A DNA stretch of 64,000 nucleotides from Begonia masoniana (GCA_022432975.1 CM039515.1:18633554-18697553); one strand, 5' to 3'; counted from the stretch's first letter, positions 43,738 through 55,730 are shown. Numbers and translations are program-made. Notes: a model not told the origin generated them from the sequence alone.

Positions 43738-44994
43738 TGCTCAAAGCATTAGCAACTTTATTTGCCTTCCCCGGGTGGTATTTTATTTCGAAGTCATAAT
43801 CTTTAACGAACTCCAACCACCTTCGCTGTCGCATTTTAAGTTCTTTCTGCGTAAACAAATACTTTAAGTTTCTGTGATCGGAGAACACCTCACACTGCTG
43901 CCCATACAGATAGTGTCTCCAAATTTTTAAAGCAAAGACAACCACTGCAAGCTCAAGGTCGTGTGTCGGATAGTTTTACTCATACGGCTTCAACTGCCGA
44001 GAAGCATAAGCAATGACTCTGCCTTCCTGCATCAATACACACCCCAGTCTGATTCTTGAGGCGTCGCAGTAAATACTGAACTTATCACCCTCAACTGGCA
44101 GTGTCAGAACTGGAGCTGTAGTTAATCTCTGTTTCAGCTCCACAAAACTCTTTTCACATGCGGTCGACCATACAAACATCTCATTTTTCCTCATCAACCG
44201 GGATAGAGAGACTGCCATCTTTGAAAACCCCTCGATGAACTTCCTGTAATATCCAGCCAAGCCGAGAAATCCTCGTACCTCTCGCACATTTTTAGGCTGT
44301 GGCCAATCCCTGACAACTTCAATCTTTGTCGGATCTACCGAAATTCCCTCCTGAGATATGATATGGCCGAGAAAACTAATCTGATCAAGCCAAAACTCGC
44401 ATTTAGAGAACTTCGGATACAATTGATGTTGGCACAGAATTCTCAGAACAATTCACAAATGCTCCTCGTGCTCTTGTTTTGTCTTTGAATAGATCAAGAT
44501 GTCATCAATGAAGACGACGACAAACTTGTCTAAATACTCCTTAAACACACGGTTCATCAAGTCCATAAATGTTGCAGGAGCATTCGTAAGTCCAAAAGAC
44601 ATCACAAGAAATTTGTAATGTCCATACCTCGTTTGGAAGGCCGTTTTTTGAACATCCTCTCTCCAGACCTTCAACTGATAATAACCTGAGCGTAGGTCAA
44701 TCCTCGAAAACACTCGAGCACCCTGCAGCTGATCAAACAGGTCGTCAATTCGGGGCAGTGGATACTTATTCTTCACCGTTAACTTATTTAACTCTCTATA
44801 TCGATGCACATTCGGAGAGTTCCGTCCTTCTTTTTGACAAAAAAAACTGGCGCACCCCAAGGAGAAAAACTGGGTCGAATGAACCCCTTGTCTAACAACT
44901 CTTCCAACTGAGATTTCAGCTCCTTCAATTCAGCAAGTGCCAGTCTGTAAGGATTTTTTGACACAAGCGCAGAGCCTGGATACACATCAATCAC
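43738..44994 (-). pseudogene. Gypsy 3 reverse transcriptase and RNase H
   Basis: RT with the segment [52 protein letters not shown] and [12 protein letters not shown], then the connection and RNase H ([39 protein letters not shown]) and [17 protein letters not shown]. Frameshifts lie near 44830 and a stop near 44450. It is cut by S1 immediately after the RNase H linker. Confidence 0.92.
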
Positions 44995-45204
44995 AAACTC
45001 AATCTATCTGTCCGGCGGTAATCCAGGAAGATCATCGAGAAAGATCTCAGAAAATTCTCTAACCACTAGAAGATCCTCTAGTTTTACCTCGCTGAGCAAC
45101 CGAGTATCAATCACGGTAGCCAGATAAACAGAGCATTCACCCTTAAACTGCTCTTGAACCTTCATAGAATAAGAAATAGGTGACCCACTTGACCTATTTA
45201 ATGC

Positions 45205-46644
45205 CTAATATGAGAACTCTTCCTTATCCGGAGGCCGAAAAGTTACCAACCCGGATCGACAGTCAATGGTGGCAAAGTGACGTGAAAGCCAATCCATTCC
45301 CAGAATTAGATCGTACCGCTCTATGCCTATAACTATCAACCGGGCATAAAGGGTGTTGTTCCCTACAGAGACGACATTGCCCTGAAAGATATGATTTGAC
45401 TGCATAAACTCCCCTGAAGGCAGCATTACTCGATATTTGTACTCTGCTAACTCAGGCACAATCTTCATTCTAGCTACTCATGCAGTAGAAATAAACGAGT
45501 GCGTAGCACCCGTGTCAATTAATGAAAATACGGCTACTCCTGTGACCAAAACAGTACCTGCTATAACGGAGGGCTGAGCTACATCGTCAACATCGCTGGG
45601 CTCGATAAACGCAAATATTCTTGGGGCCACCCTTCTTTGATTAGTAGCCGCCCTTGGACAGTTCTGAGCAAAATGGCCTACCACTTCACATCTGTAACAA
45701 CTGTTCGTGCCCAATCGACAAGGGCTGTAATGTTCCTTCTGGCATTTAGGACAAATAGGCTTTTGAGTAGCCCCTTGGACTTGCTTCCCCTTGCCTTGGT
45801 CACCTTTACCATCATAGGGCCTCTTTGCACCCCTCTGTTGTTGTTGTGGTTGTCCATTCGGTTGCTAGCCCTTGTTCTGAGGCCGTGGCTGTATCTCCCA
45901 AAAGAACCTTCTAGCTGGCTCCCTCGGTTTGTCAAAAGTCTGTTCAGCGGCCTCAATGTCTAGCGCTCTCGCTACAATCTCAGTATAGGGCACATTCCGC
46001 ACCCCTGATATAATGACACTTTTTCTGATCCCCTGGCTTAGCCCTTGCTAAACCGACGCACCTTGTCCTCATCAACACTGACCTGGAGTGGTGCGAACCA
46101 GGATAGGGCCTCAAACCTTCTGACGTACTCGGCAACTGAGCCAGCCTGTCTCAATTGCATGAACTCCATCATTTTTGCCTCTCGTACCGTATGGCTAAAA
46201 TATTTGTCATAAAATATGGTTTTAAACCGCTCCCAGCTCATCGCAGTCACATCTGTGGTCGCCTTGATCGTATCCCACCAGAAACGGGCATCTAGTGCCA
46301 AGTGATAGGCAACGAACATGACTTTCTCCTCATCCCCTATGCTCGTGTATGATAGCATATCCTCCATAGTTCGAATCCACTCCTTAGCTAAAGAGGGATC
46401 TGACGATTGTCCGTTGAACACAGTGGGTTGTAATTTCTGAAACCTCTCCATTCTCCAATTACTAGGAGTTGCATCCTCCTCAGCTCTATTGCCCTCTCGG
46501 TTAATCAGCGTATCGAGCTAGTTGGGACTGTCTTTCCATATGTTGAGCCTGTCGTTCTAAGTGTTGGGACTGTTGGGCAATAATTTCCTTGAGTTGGTCT
46601 ATGGTGTCGTCTCTCAAGTCTCTATCATTTCCTTTTCGCACCAT
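45205..46644 (-). pseudogene. Gypsy 3 gag and protease
   Basis: The likely gag start is the ATG at 46644 (MVRKGNDRDLRDDTI), with an early stop near 46513. The gag domain (FQKLQPTVFNGQSSDPSLAK ... ARFWWDTIK ... FYDKYF) follows, then a CCHC knuckle CYRCEVVGHFAQNC (about 45665-45706) and the protease VFSLIDTGATHSFIST. The rest of protease is in another frame (ERYDLILGMDWLSRHFATID). Three or more frame breaks are present. Confidence 0.9.
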
Positions 46645-46781
46645 TTTGCTAACCTATAACAATTAAAGACAACAATTCTAAGAAATCAAAACAAAGAAAG
46701 CATATAACGTACTTACAGTTGAAAAAGCATGTCTGTGTAGTGGCTTACGCAGTCGAGTAGTCTACAGAACTGTTTTTAAAA

Positions 46782-46800
46782 CTCGGGGGCTCTAATACCA
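46782..46800 (-). promoter_or_regulatory. Primer-binding site of Gypsy 3
   Basis: TGGTATTAGAGCCCCCGAG on the minus strand, four bases after the LTR end GACGTCACA. One base differs from the TGGTATCAGAGCC consensus. Confidence 0.87.
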
Positions 46801-46804
46801 TAAC

Positions 46805-48344
46805 TGTGACGTCCCTAACACTGTACCCTTAACTTCCCCATATTATTCTTTTTTTTTATCCCTATAAACTTTAAGTTTATTGTTAAAGTAGAAAACCATT
46901 TGAAAATCCTTTAATAAAACGTATTTAAAGAAAAGAAAACTAAAGAAAACATTTAAAAAAAACAATTAAAACAATAAAAGAAGAATCGGCCAAGCAGAAC
47001 AGAGGGCAAGAAGGGCCCAAGCCCAAAATTTTCCCTGTTCACATCTACCGCTCATCTCCACTGTTCACTTCTACCGCTCACATCCACTGTACACTTCTAC
47101 CGCTCACATCCACCGCTCAACTTCTGCCAAGCCACATCCACCGCTCATATCACTGTACACTTCTACCGCTCACATCCACCGCTCACTTCTGCCAAGCCAC
47201 ATCCACCGCTCATATTCACTGTACACTTCTACCGCTCACATCCACTGCTCAATAGTAACCGAATACATCTGCCGATTAACTTTGACCAAACACTTATATA
47301 AACTTCTGCCGATCACAAAACGACAGAATCTACTGCTTACATCTACCGCTCATCTACCGCTTACATCAAACACATACACCGCTCAACAGTAACCTAACAC
47401 ATCTACCGATTGACTTTGACCAAACACTTAACCGAAACCCATACAATTTCCCCCTGTACTTACACACCATTCACTAAGAACTTCCAAAACATTAAACATA
47501 ACATTCTCCATTTCCAGAAACATCAAAATGAACATTATATACATATATGTTCACGAACTATCCATAATACACATCCAAACATCAAATATTAGCTATTCAG
47601 AAACCAAGCATCCTAAAATGTTTCTAACTATACAAATATTATCTAATCCACCATCAGTCCTAAACATCCCAAAATGTTCCCAAGGCGTTTACTTACATCC
47701 CCACGGGTCAAAAGCGCACCGACTGCCCAGCACACTCCCACGGGCCATCTTTCTTCAACTGATCATTCCTCGGGTGGAGGGATCTCGTCCTCACCTGTAT
47801 CAAGATCACCTACACCATAAAGACACCTATGAGATAACAATCTCAGTAAATTCTAAGTAAATGCCAATGCATGATTGTGTATGCTCAATGCTATGAAAAC
47901 CGTCCATGTCATTTCATATTTCAGTACGTGTCAGTCTATGGTTATCGAAAATGCTCGACAGATGGATAGGGCACGTCAAATGGTTAGACAGCCCACACCA
48001 TCTAAAGGGAGGAAGACCCGCTCACCACAGAACGTCAGATCTGAACCTCATCCTAAATAACCCCGTGCCATGGTTGTTTACATGATACTTTACTTGCCTT
48101 TACGTGCATTTTCTTTTCGTGAAATCAATGCATAAATTCATTTTGCATGCCGTTTTGAAAACCATGATGCGTAGACAGTTCAATATGCACAATATAACAT
48201 ATATAACGTGGATACCATCAAAACCTCACAAATACTATCAAAGCATCACAATACTTAACCTATAAAACAACCAAACTTAAACTACCCAACCAAAGCAATT
48301 AAACACACAAAGCACCAACAATCCTCGGGAGACAAATCTTGACA
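46805..48344 (-). repeat. Gypsy 3 5' LTR, truncated
   Basis: Co-linear with 36081 to about 37610 of the 3' LTR and ends at GACGTCACA next to the primer-binding site. About 740 bp of LTR start is missing; beyond 48344 the sequence switches to the S3 LTR end. The short-repeat block at about 47035-47420 matches the 3' LTR. Confidence 0.88.
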
Positions 48345-50170
48345 TATTCTGTCTCTACTTTACCGCCGAGACTATTCTGTCTCTATTTCTACCGCTGGGA
48401 CTATCCATCGGTAGATGTGTTCTGTTTTATTTTTTTTTGTTTTCTTTCAACCAATTATCTCTAATATTTTAATTAGTATATAAATGTTGTTTTATACAAA
48501 TGGTTTTCCGCTGCAAGTTTTCACGTTCTTTTTATGAGGTTAAATTTGATCGTTGAGTGAAGTTTTAAAAATTTTCTCTAAACGTCATAGTTCGGTTCAG
48601 TATTATGAGTAGCGAACTGGGTTTATTAAATTCAGGGCGTTACAGGGTAAAATCGTTGCTCAGCCACAAAACTCTACCATGAGCACCTTCCAGCAACCCG
48701 ACTTAGACTTCATCGTTAGGTTTGAGGTCCTCACCTTCAAATTCGTCACCTACATCAAAAGGTTCAAACTATAAGCCTAATGCTTAATAAGGAATGTAAA
48801 CATATACGTGAATGACCATGTATGCATGTATCGTAAAAATCATGTTCGTAATCTTATTTCATTTTTCGCTTATCTTGGGTTAAGGGGCACGAGGAAGTGG
48901 CAAGGGAATCGTGATCGTGGTCCTCTCGGACAATAACCGTAATGACCGGTCCGGCCCACACATTAGCAGGATCTGCGAACCGACCGTGCAGTGTCAACCC
49001 GGCCCCCACCAGCAGGAGGATCCGCGAACCGTACACATAATCTCAAGAATAAAATCATGGCCAATTAACCCTGTCCCACGCCTAACCATTTACATACATT
49101 TCATAGTCTTAACTTAATAACTCAAATCATGTGCATAAAATGTTTTTGTGTGCTTTTAGAGAAAACCGTGATGCATGAACGTGAATGTACATAGAGACGT
49201 AAGGACACTATACAATAAGAAACAAACCATCCAACATTCATCATATCATAATCCTGACAAGCCATATTCATCAAACAGTCATAAATACTAAACTCTTAGT
49301 ACCCTCATGATGTAGGGCCTTAACGGCCGACATCCTAAGACACTCACTTACCTGAGCTCCTTTAGCAACGTCGTGCCTTCACTTTATGCCCTCTTCACCT
49401 AGGACATTTCATATCTCGATGTTAAAATCAATCCTAAATAATCTAAATTCGAAACTAGCAAAATCCTAGCTAAGGAAGTTTCCTAAATCTCCAATTTCTC
49501 TCTTTCGGGTATTTTATCAAACACCTAGTGTGCATAGTTTAATCTCACTCACAATAATGGCATTTAAACCATCCAACTACCAAAATTAAACCAACACCCA
49601 TTATTTCTCAACCTACTATCAACAATATTCATAGTTCCTCTATTGATACTCATTAATACACGAAACCTAACAACTTCCAACATAACATCAAAATTTCGCG
49701 GTTCTAACACTATAACCCTAGTTAGTATAAATCCCTAAATCAAAATCTCAACAAATAAACCATCTAATACTCACCTAAGGTTTGATTCTCAAAGATGGAG
49801 GAAGGAATTGGCTTGGAGGAGGACCGTAGCTTGAGGGAGGAGAGAACGCCAATGGGAAAGGGAGAGGGGGCGGCTGGGAAGAGAAAATCATGAGGGAGGG
49901 AGAGATTTTAGGTTTTTAATAATTTTTTGTGAAAATTACCATAACGCCCTTCCAAATAACTTTTTACTTAATTCCCCTAATTAACCTATGATTTGATTTT
50001 CTTCAACATAACCTTAACCCACTAAAATTCTAATAAATCCTTGTGGTTCCAATAAAACTCTCAATTCGCAAAACGGGCCTAACTTATTATTTTTACGGAA
50101 TAAAACACAATACGGCAAAAAACTGGAGTTCTAGAAACAAAATCCATAACCCAAAAATCCGGGTGTTACA

Positions 50171-50394
50171 TACCTTGTGATCTGCTCGACTTCGAGAAGG
50201 AAACCTTTTTCCTGAGCAAAAGTTTGCTGTTGTAAACCTTGCTCATATCTCAACTTTGCCTCCTCAGATACGAAGGCCATTCTATACACTTTCTTAATGT
50301 TCTGCTGTCCCTTTTGTTTCAGCCTCATTTCGACAGTCAAAAATTGTCTCTGAAAATCCGAGTGAGCTTTTTCGTCTAACGTCCAAATGTTCAT
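50171..50394 (-). pseudogene. Athila accessory (env-position) ORF, N-terminal part
   Basis: About 75 residues before the S2 junction, containing the segment MAFVSEEAKLRYEQGLQQQT and an AQEKGF motif. This matches the usual start of the putative plant transposon protein core. The frame runs into S2 at 50170 and resumes at 33880. Confidence 0.6.
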
Positions 50395-50672
50395 AAAAGC
50401 AGCAGGGAGCAGAGGGTTTCAAAATTTTCACTGCTTATCGGCGGCGGATTTTGAGCGATAAATTAACCCTAGTAATTGCTTCGAGAGAACTTCAGTGATG
50501 ATAAACAGAGAAGTAAAAATAAAATTCAAAATAAACTCATTTAAACCTAAAAATAATGAAAATGAAAATAAAATTAAAATTAAAGAATATAATAAAAGGA
50601 TATTATTGAGGGTTGCCTCCCTATAGCGCTAAGTTTTTGCTTAAGTTTTCAGCCAGACTTCCCATCTGCTCA
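50395..50672 (-). other. Spacer between Athila pol and accessory ORF
   Basis: AT-rich, with a GGTTGCCTCCCTATAGCGCT segment on the plus strand. It has no domain. It may hold a signal for expressing the accessory ORF, but nothing specific is visible. Confidence 0.4.
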
Positions 50673-51785
50673 TTATTCTTCAAGATCTTGTAGAGAAATT
50701 GACATAATTTTTGTCAATTTTTCTCCAAAATAATGTTTGATTCGTTGGCCATTTACCTTAAAATTTCTTCCACTTTTTTCATCATGCAACTCAACTGTTC
50801 CATATGGAAACATCTCTATGATTTCAAATGGTCCAAACCACCTTGACTTTAATTTTCCTGGAAAGAGTTTCATCCTAGAATTAAATAGCAAAACTTTTTC
50901 ACCTTTTTCAAATGTCCTTCCCTGCAACTTTTTATCACGTCATTTCTTCACTTTTTCCTTGTATATTTTTACATTTTTGTCCGCTCCCAACCTTAACTCT
51001 TCCAACTCTTGCAATTGCAAAAATCGATATTTTCCTGCTCCTTGTAATCCAAGTTTAGGGTTTTGATTGCCCAATATGCTTTGTGCTCTAGTTCTACTGG
51101 TAAATGGCAAGCCTTTCCATAAATCAAATTATAAGGTGTGGTGCCCAAATGTGTTTTGTATGCTGTTCTATATGCCCACAAAGCATCGTCCAATTTCTGG
51201 GATCAATCTTTTCTATTAGGGTGTACCACTTTTTCCAATATTTTCTTTATCTCCCTGTTAGAAACATCTGCTTGCCCATTACTCTGTGGATGGTAAGCTG
51301 TCGTAACTTTATGTCTGACTCCATATTTACTCAGTAATTCTGTGAACAACCTGTTGCAAAAGTGAGAACCTCCATAGCTTATAATAGCTCGTGGTGTTCC
51401 GAAGCATGTGAAGATGTTTTTCTGTAAAAACTTTAAAACACTCTTCCCTTCATTATTCGGAAGTTCCACTGCCTCAACATTTAGATACATAATCCACAGC
51501 CAATAAAATATATTGATTTCCAAAAGAAGGTGGAAAAGGTCCCATGAAATCTATCCCCCATACGTCGAATATTTTTACTTCCAGAATATTTGTGAGTGGC
51601 AGCTCGTGTTTCCTTGAAATATTCCCTACTCTTTGGCATCTGTCACAATTTTTAGCAAACTCATTAGCATCCTTAAAAAGAGAGGGCCAGTACAAACCTG
51701 ATTGCAAAACTTTAGCAGCTGTTCTGGTTCCTCCATAATGGCCGTCATATGATGCTGTATGGCATTGCTGCAGCACTGACTGCAT
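50673..51785 (-). pseudogene. Athila integrase
   Basis: In order: HHCC region (CHTASYDGHYGG ... NCDRCQRVG), the core start [13 protein letters not shown], then [12 protein letters not shown] and [12 protein letters not shown], and the C-terminal parts ([43 protein letters not shown]). Related proteins have SDGGSHF and QAEVSN at these places, so the second catalytic Asp is Tyr and the catalytic Glu is Asp here. Several frame breaks are present. It could not have supported integration in its present form. Confidence 0.9.
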
Positions 51786-52093
51786 TTCTTCTTAAGGAAC
51801 ACACCTTCTCAACAGCTGGTCGACACATTGCTTGAAAATAAATGGCTCGTCCCAGAAGTATTGCTTTACATCTTTCATAAACTTCCTTTTTTGCTGATAA
51901 TCTAAATCGAAAGGGGTTATATCACTTAAAATATAATTAACAAAATCAGCGTATCAGGGTGCTGAAGAACCTTCCACCTTCAACAGATATTCATAAGGAA
52001 ATGTCTCTTTAATTAAGTCTTCATGCTCCTGTTGTTTCCATTTTCTAATCTTGACAGATGATCTGCAACTTGATTCTCACACCCCTTTCTGTC
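51786..52093 (-). other. Athila RNase H-integrase linker, degraded
   Basis: Traces of the ADHLSRLEN-type linker with several stops. No further domain. Confidence 0.5.
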
Positions 52094-52717
52094 TCAAATC
52101 TCCACATCAAACTCTTGAAGTAAAAGCACCCATCTAATAAGCCTAGGTTTAACATTCTTCTTAGCAACCAAATATTTTATTGTTGCATTATCAGTGTAAA
52201 TGATAACTTTTGTGCCAATTAAATAAGCTTTGAATTTGTCAAAAGCAAACACAACAGCTAGTAGTTCTTTCTCTGTGGTTGTGTAGTTCTTTTGAGCTTC
52301 ATTCAATGTCTTACTAGCGTAATAAATAGAGTGAAATATTTTTTCTTTCTTCTGCCCAAGAACCACTCCTACTACATAATCACTGGCATCACACATCAGG
52401 ATAAAAGGTGAATTCTAGTCGGGTGCAGCTATCACAGGTGCGGTGATCAACTTTTGTTTCAGCAGGTTAAAAGCTTCCAGACAATTTTTGTCAAAATTGA
52501 ATGAAATATTCTGCTCCAGTAACATGCATAAGGGCTTTGATATTTTTGAAAAATCTTTAATGAAGCGCCTATAGAATCCTACATGCCCCAAAAAGCTTCT
52601 AATTCCTTTCACTATTTTTGGTAGAGGTAGCTTCTCAAGAATTTCGATCTTCGCTTTATCCACCTCTAAATCTTTTTCTGAAACCTTATGCCCGAGGACT
52701 ATTCCTTCTGGAACCAT
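52094..52717 (-). pseudogene. Athila RT end and RNase H
   Basis: RT connection (GHKVSEKDLEVDKAKIEIL, RSFLGHVGFYRRFIKDFS) then RNase H with [15 protein letters not shown], the segment [20 protein letters not shown] and [16 protein letters not shown] interrupts at about 52415 at a conserved Trp codon. Confidence 0.9.
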
Positions 52718-52732
52718 AAAATGACAATTTTT

Positions 52733-53404
52733 TTAGTTTAAAACTAAGTTAGTTTCCATGCATCTCTTCAACACTTTCTCTAGATTTTCCAGACAATTCT
52801 CGAAGGAGTCTCCAATAATTGAGAAATCATCCATAAATATTTCTAAACATTCTTCAATCATGTCTGAGAAAATTGCCATCATGCAACGCTGGAACGTTGC
52901 TGGAGCATTGTACAGACCGAAAGGCATTATTCTGAAGGCGAAAGTTCCATATGGGCAAGTGAAGGTTGTTTTCTCCTGGTCTTCGGGTGCAATTGTTCTT
53001 TGGTTCTAACCTGAGTACCCGTCTAAAAAGCAATAGAACTTTCTCCCAGCCAACCTGTCCAACATTTGATCTATAAAAGGCAAGGGAAAATAATCTTTTC
53101 GAGTAGCCTTGTTGAGCTTTCTATAATCCATACAAATCCTCCAACCTGTCACCGTTCTTGTTGGAATTAATTCACTTTTCTTGTTAGCTATTACAATTGT
53201 CCCTCCTTTCTTTGGAACACAATGGATTGGACTAATCCAAGAGCTGTCAGAAATGGGGTAAATTATTCCTGCATCCAACCACTTGAGTATCTCCTTCTTT
53301 ACAACTTCTTTCATAATGGGGTTTAGTTTTCTCTGCTGATCTATTGTTGCAGTAACTCATTCTTCCAGTCTAATCTTGTGCATGCAAATGCTCGAGCTTA
53401 TTTC
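52733..53404 (-). pseudogene. Athila reverse transcriptase
   Basis: From the Gypsy 4 junction: a linker, then KWLDAGIIYPISDSSWIS, PTRTVTGWRICMDYRKLN, ATRKDYFPLPFIDQMLDR and FLDGYSG, with stops near 53356 and 53008. The catalytic motif reads EIFMDDFSII, which retains both Asp residues. A stop near 52733 ends the frame. Upstream continuity with 62393 and beyond is confirmed by the restored frame when Gypsy 4 is removed. Confidence 0.92.
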
Positions 53405-53951
53405 TTTTATGTAGCAACCGGTAATTGCCAGCCTTGATTTTTTTATTAGTAACATTTTTGTGACTCTTATTTTTATAGAATTAAGTAAATTTGATTGGTT
53501 ACTTAAATAGGTTAAAGTTGGTTAACCAAGGGCATTTGAGTAATTGTGAAGCAAGTGTTATAAATGGAGAGTTTAATGAAGGTTTAGCCGCCACTATTTC
53601 TCATTTCCTTATTCGGCATTCAGCTTAGCTCAGCTCAGCAGAGCAGATTCTTCTCCAGCATTTACCCCCTTCGATTCTTCTTCGACTTAGGTGAGTTTTA
53701 CTTCGATCTCTTGCTGTTTTAGTGATTATATGTAATAGAGAGGGTTGTAGATGCGTATTTTGAGAATGCTGAGAGTAGGAGTTAAGTTCGGGTTTTGGTG
53801 ATAAATCGAGAACGCTCCAGGAACTGAGCTTCCAACTAGTTTCCTTAGATTTTTGGATAGTTTAGAATGAAGTTAAGTAATGTTATGCTTATGTTTTAGG
53901 TGAGCCAACTCTTGAAGTAGCTTACAACCAGGAATCTCTCAGAAAAACCAG

Positions 53952-54435
53952 GTAAGTAGAGTATGTGTGCCTTCGGGCCTACATCACAAAACAGTAGGGT
54001 TTATGTGTGTTTATGAATGTTTTTCAGTATGTCATGCATCATGTTTTATTGAATGAGAATGAAAATGAATTTACATATAAAAGCATAGTGAGACATGAAC
54101 AGATTGTATCAGATCAACTATTAAGGAAACTAATCTGCCCCTTAATCTAGTAGAGGATTTATACTTTGGGAAAACTGATCCACTTCCCATCGTACAGAGG
54201 GATCAGATCAGCTATTAAGGGAACTAATCCGCCCCTTAATCTAGTAGAGGATTTATACTTTGGGAAAATTGATCCACTTCCCATTGTACAGAAGGATCAG
54301 ATCAGAGAAACGAATACAAAAGCAACTGAGATGTGAAAGTAGAAACTGCATGATTAGGATTTATGAATTCAGTATTTCATTCATATTTGCTCTACTTATT
54401 TAGCATTAAGCTAATAGATGAGTTTTGTGATGTAG
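53952..54435 (+). other. Intron-like segment inside Gypsy 4 LTR
   Basis: 484 bp bounded by AG|GTAAGT and TTTTGTGATGTAG|GTG. The same pair recurs in the 3' LTR and, with spacing 486-602 bp, in the other Tekay-type LTRs. Splicing is not shown. Confidence 0.35.
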
Positions 54436-54959
54436 GTGCTGAGTTTCCAACAGGTGATTTCTCTGAGTTTACTAAAGAATAGGCGAAGTTGATGGAGCAC
54501 ATCTATGCCGCGGTTTGGTGCACTGATGAAGCGGTTTAACAAATGTCAGTATGTGAAGTCTTAGTGGACAAGTGTGTTATTGAAATGTGCTGAAGATTTA
54601 AATGACAGTAGTAGTTTTAATGTTTTGACATGTTTTTGGATTATCCTGACTATGAAAACACGATTGGTTTATTTGTAGATTGCTATTCTGGATTTTTAGA
54701 AAGTTGTGGTTTTAAGTTGTTTTGAATTATTGCAGTAAAATTTATAAGTTCTTTTAGTAGGCAGAGTTGTCCGATGGTTAGAGTGTAAATGCTAATGTGG
54801 TTCTGCGTCGTTCGACAGATGTCGAATGGTAAAGATAAATCGGTAGATGTTGAGTATTACTGTTGATCGACAGATGCTGTCGTTCGACAGAAGTCAAAGT
54901 CAATCGGTAGATGTTGAGTGTTACTGTTGATCGGCAGATGCTATCGTTTGACAGAAGTC

Positions 54960-55190
54960 AAAGTCAATCAGTAGATGTGAGTACTAGATTTTGTCGTTTT
55001 GTGATCAGTGGATGTGAGCGGTAGATGTCAATAGTAGATTTTGTCGTTTTGTGATCGGTGGACGTGAGCGGTAGATGTGAGTAGTAGATTTTGTCATTTT
55101 GTGATCAGGTGAATGTGAGCGGTAGATGTGGGTAGTAAATTTTATCGTTTTATGACCGGTGGATACGAGCGGTGGATGTATTTTGTTCAT
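54960..55190 (+). repeat. 50-bp LTR minisatellite, about 4 copies
   Basis: Units of about 50 bp: AGATTTTGTCGTTTTGTGAT then CGGTGGATGTGAGCGGTAGA then TGTGAGTAGT. It is clearly related to the 60-bp unit of the Gypsy 2 array (TTTTGTCGTTTAGTGACCGG then TGGATGTCG). Confidence 0.88.
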
Positions 55191-55578
55191 CTTCTACAGC
55201 TGAGACTCTTCTGTCTCTACTTTTACCCTTTGGAACTGTTTAGCAGAAGATGTCTTCTGTTTCTGCTCTTACTGACGAGACTATTTGGCAGAAGAAGTGT
55301 TCGAATTTAAGACATTTAAATATTCAACACATTTATGTCCTCGGTTCTTTTGACCGATTGTTTCTATTATTTTAATCGTTACTCAAGTATTGTTTTAGTG
55401 TTTTATTTTAACCCTATTTTATACAAATGAATTTCCGCTGCAAGTTTTCTTGATGTTTTTAATTAAAGGTCAAATTTTGACCGTCGAGTGAAGTTTTTAA
55501 AATCTTCCCAGATTGTCTTAGTTTTGTTCAGCGTTATGAGTGGCGAATCGGGTTGCCAAAACTCGGGGCGTTACAGTT

Positions 55579-55591
55579 TTGTATCAGAGAC
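55579..55591 (+). promoter_or_regulatory. Degenerate primer-binding site of Gypsy 4
   Basis: TTGTATCAGAGAC, one base from the Gypsy 2 site TGGTATCAGAGAC. Confidence 0.8.
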
Positions 55592-55730
55592 ATTTGGTTA
55601 AACCGTTCAAAAGATCACTCATCAGTACCGATCGTCGCATGGAAGTACTCCAACAACTATAAGTATTTATGCTAACCTTAGTTATTAGATATTTATGAGA
55701 GTAATTAACCTTGTCCAGGAATATAGCAAA

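Larger units (their letters stand above)
36081..48344 (-). mobile_element. Gypsy 3: Tekay/Del-type element, both outer ends truncated
   Basis: Minus-strand order: 5' LTR (46805-48344, its beginning lost), primer-binding site, gag, protease, RT, RNase H, integrase with chromodomain-like end, polypurine tract and 3' LTR (36081-38386, its last bases lost). It is interrupted by solo LTR S1 after RNase H and by Cassandra B in the integrase C-terminus. Many stops and frameshifts are present. Confidence 0.9.
34709..48644 (+). mobile_element. S3: Gypsy 4-family LTR remnant enclosing Gypsy 3 and Cassandra
   Basis: Its start (TGTAGCAACCGG, 34709-35104) matches the first 396 bp of the Gypsy 4 LTR, and its end (about 48345-48644, ending GGGCGTTACA) matches the last 300 bp. 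Flanks are GGGTC (34704-34708) and GGGTA (48645-48649), a probable target duplication with one mismatch, inside S2. The roughly 1.4-kb middle of the LTR is missing, replaced by other insertions and deletions. Confidence 0.7.
33881..50170 (-). mobile_element. S2: solo LTR (Tekay/Del type) split by S3 and Gypsy 3
   Basis: Flanked by perfect TACCT copies (33876-33880 and 50171-50175). The LTR itself is 33881-34708 plus about 48650-50170, roughly 2.35 kb, reading TGTAACACCCGG...GGTCGTGATA on the minus strand. The size matches the Gypsy 1 and Gypsy 3 LTRs. It has donor-like AGGTAAGT (plus 49346-49353) and acceptor-like GTAG (plus 48750-48753). It disrupts the Athila accessory ORF, whose frame is restored if it is removed. 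Confidence 0.9.
53410..55575 (+). repeat. Gypsy 4 5' LTR (2166 bp)
   Basis: TGTAGCAACCGG...GGGGCGTTACA. In order: donor-like GGTGAGT near 53696, donor-like AGGTAAGT at 53950-53957, GGGCCTACATC block, two units of a ~93-bp repeat (about 54113-54303), acceptor-like GTAG at 54435, then a ~50-bp repeat block (about 54960-55190) and a unique end. Confidence 0.95.
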
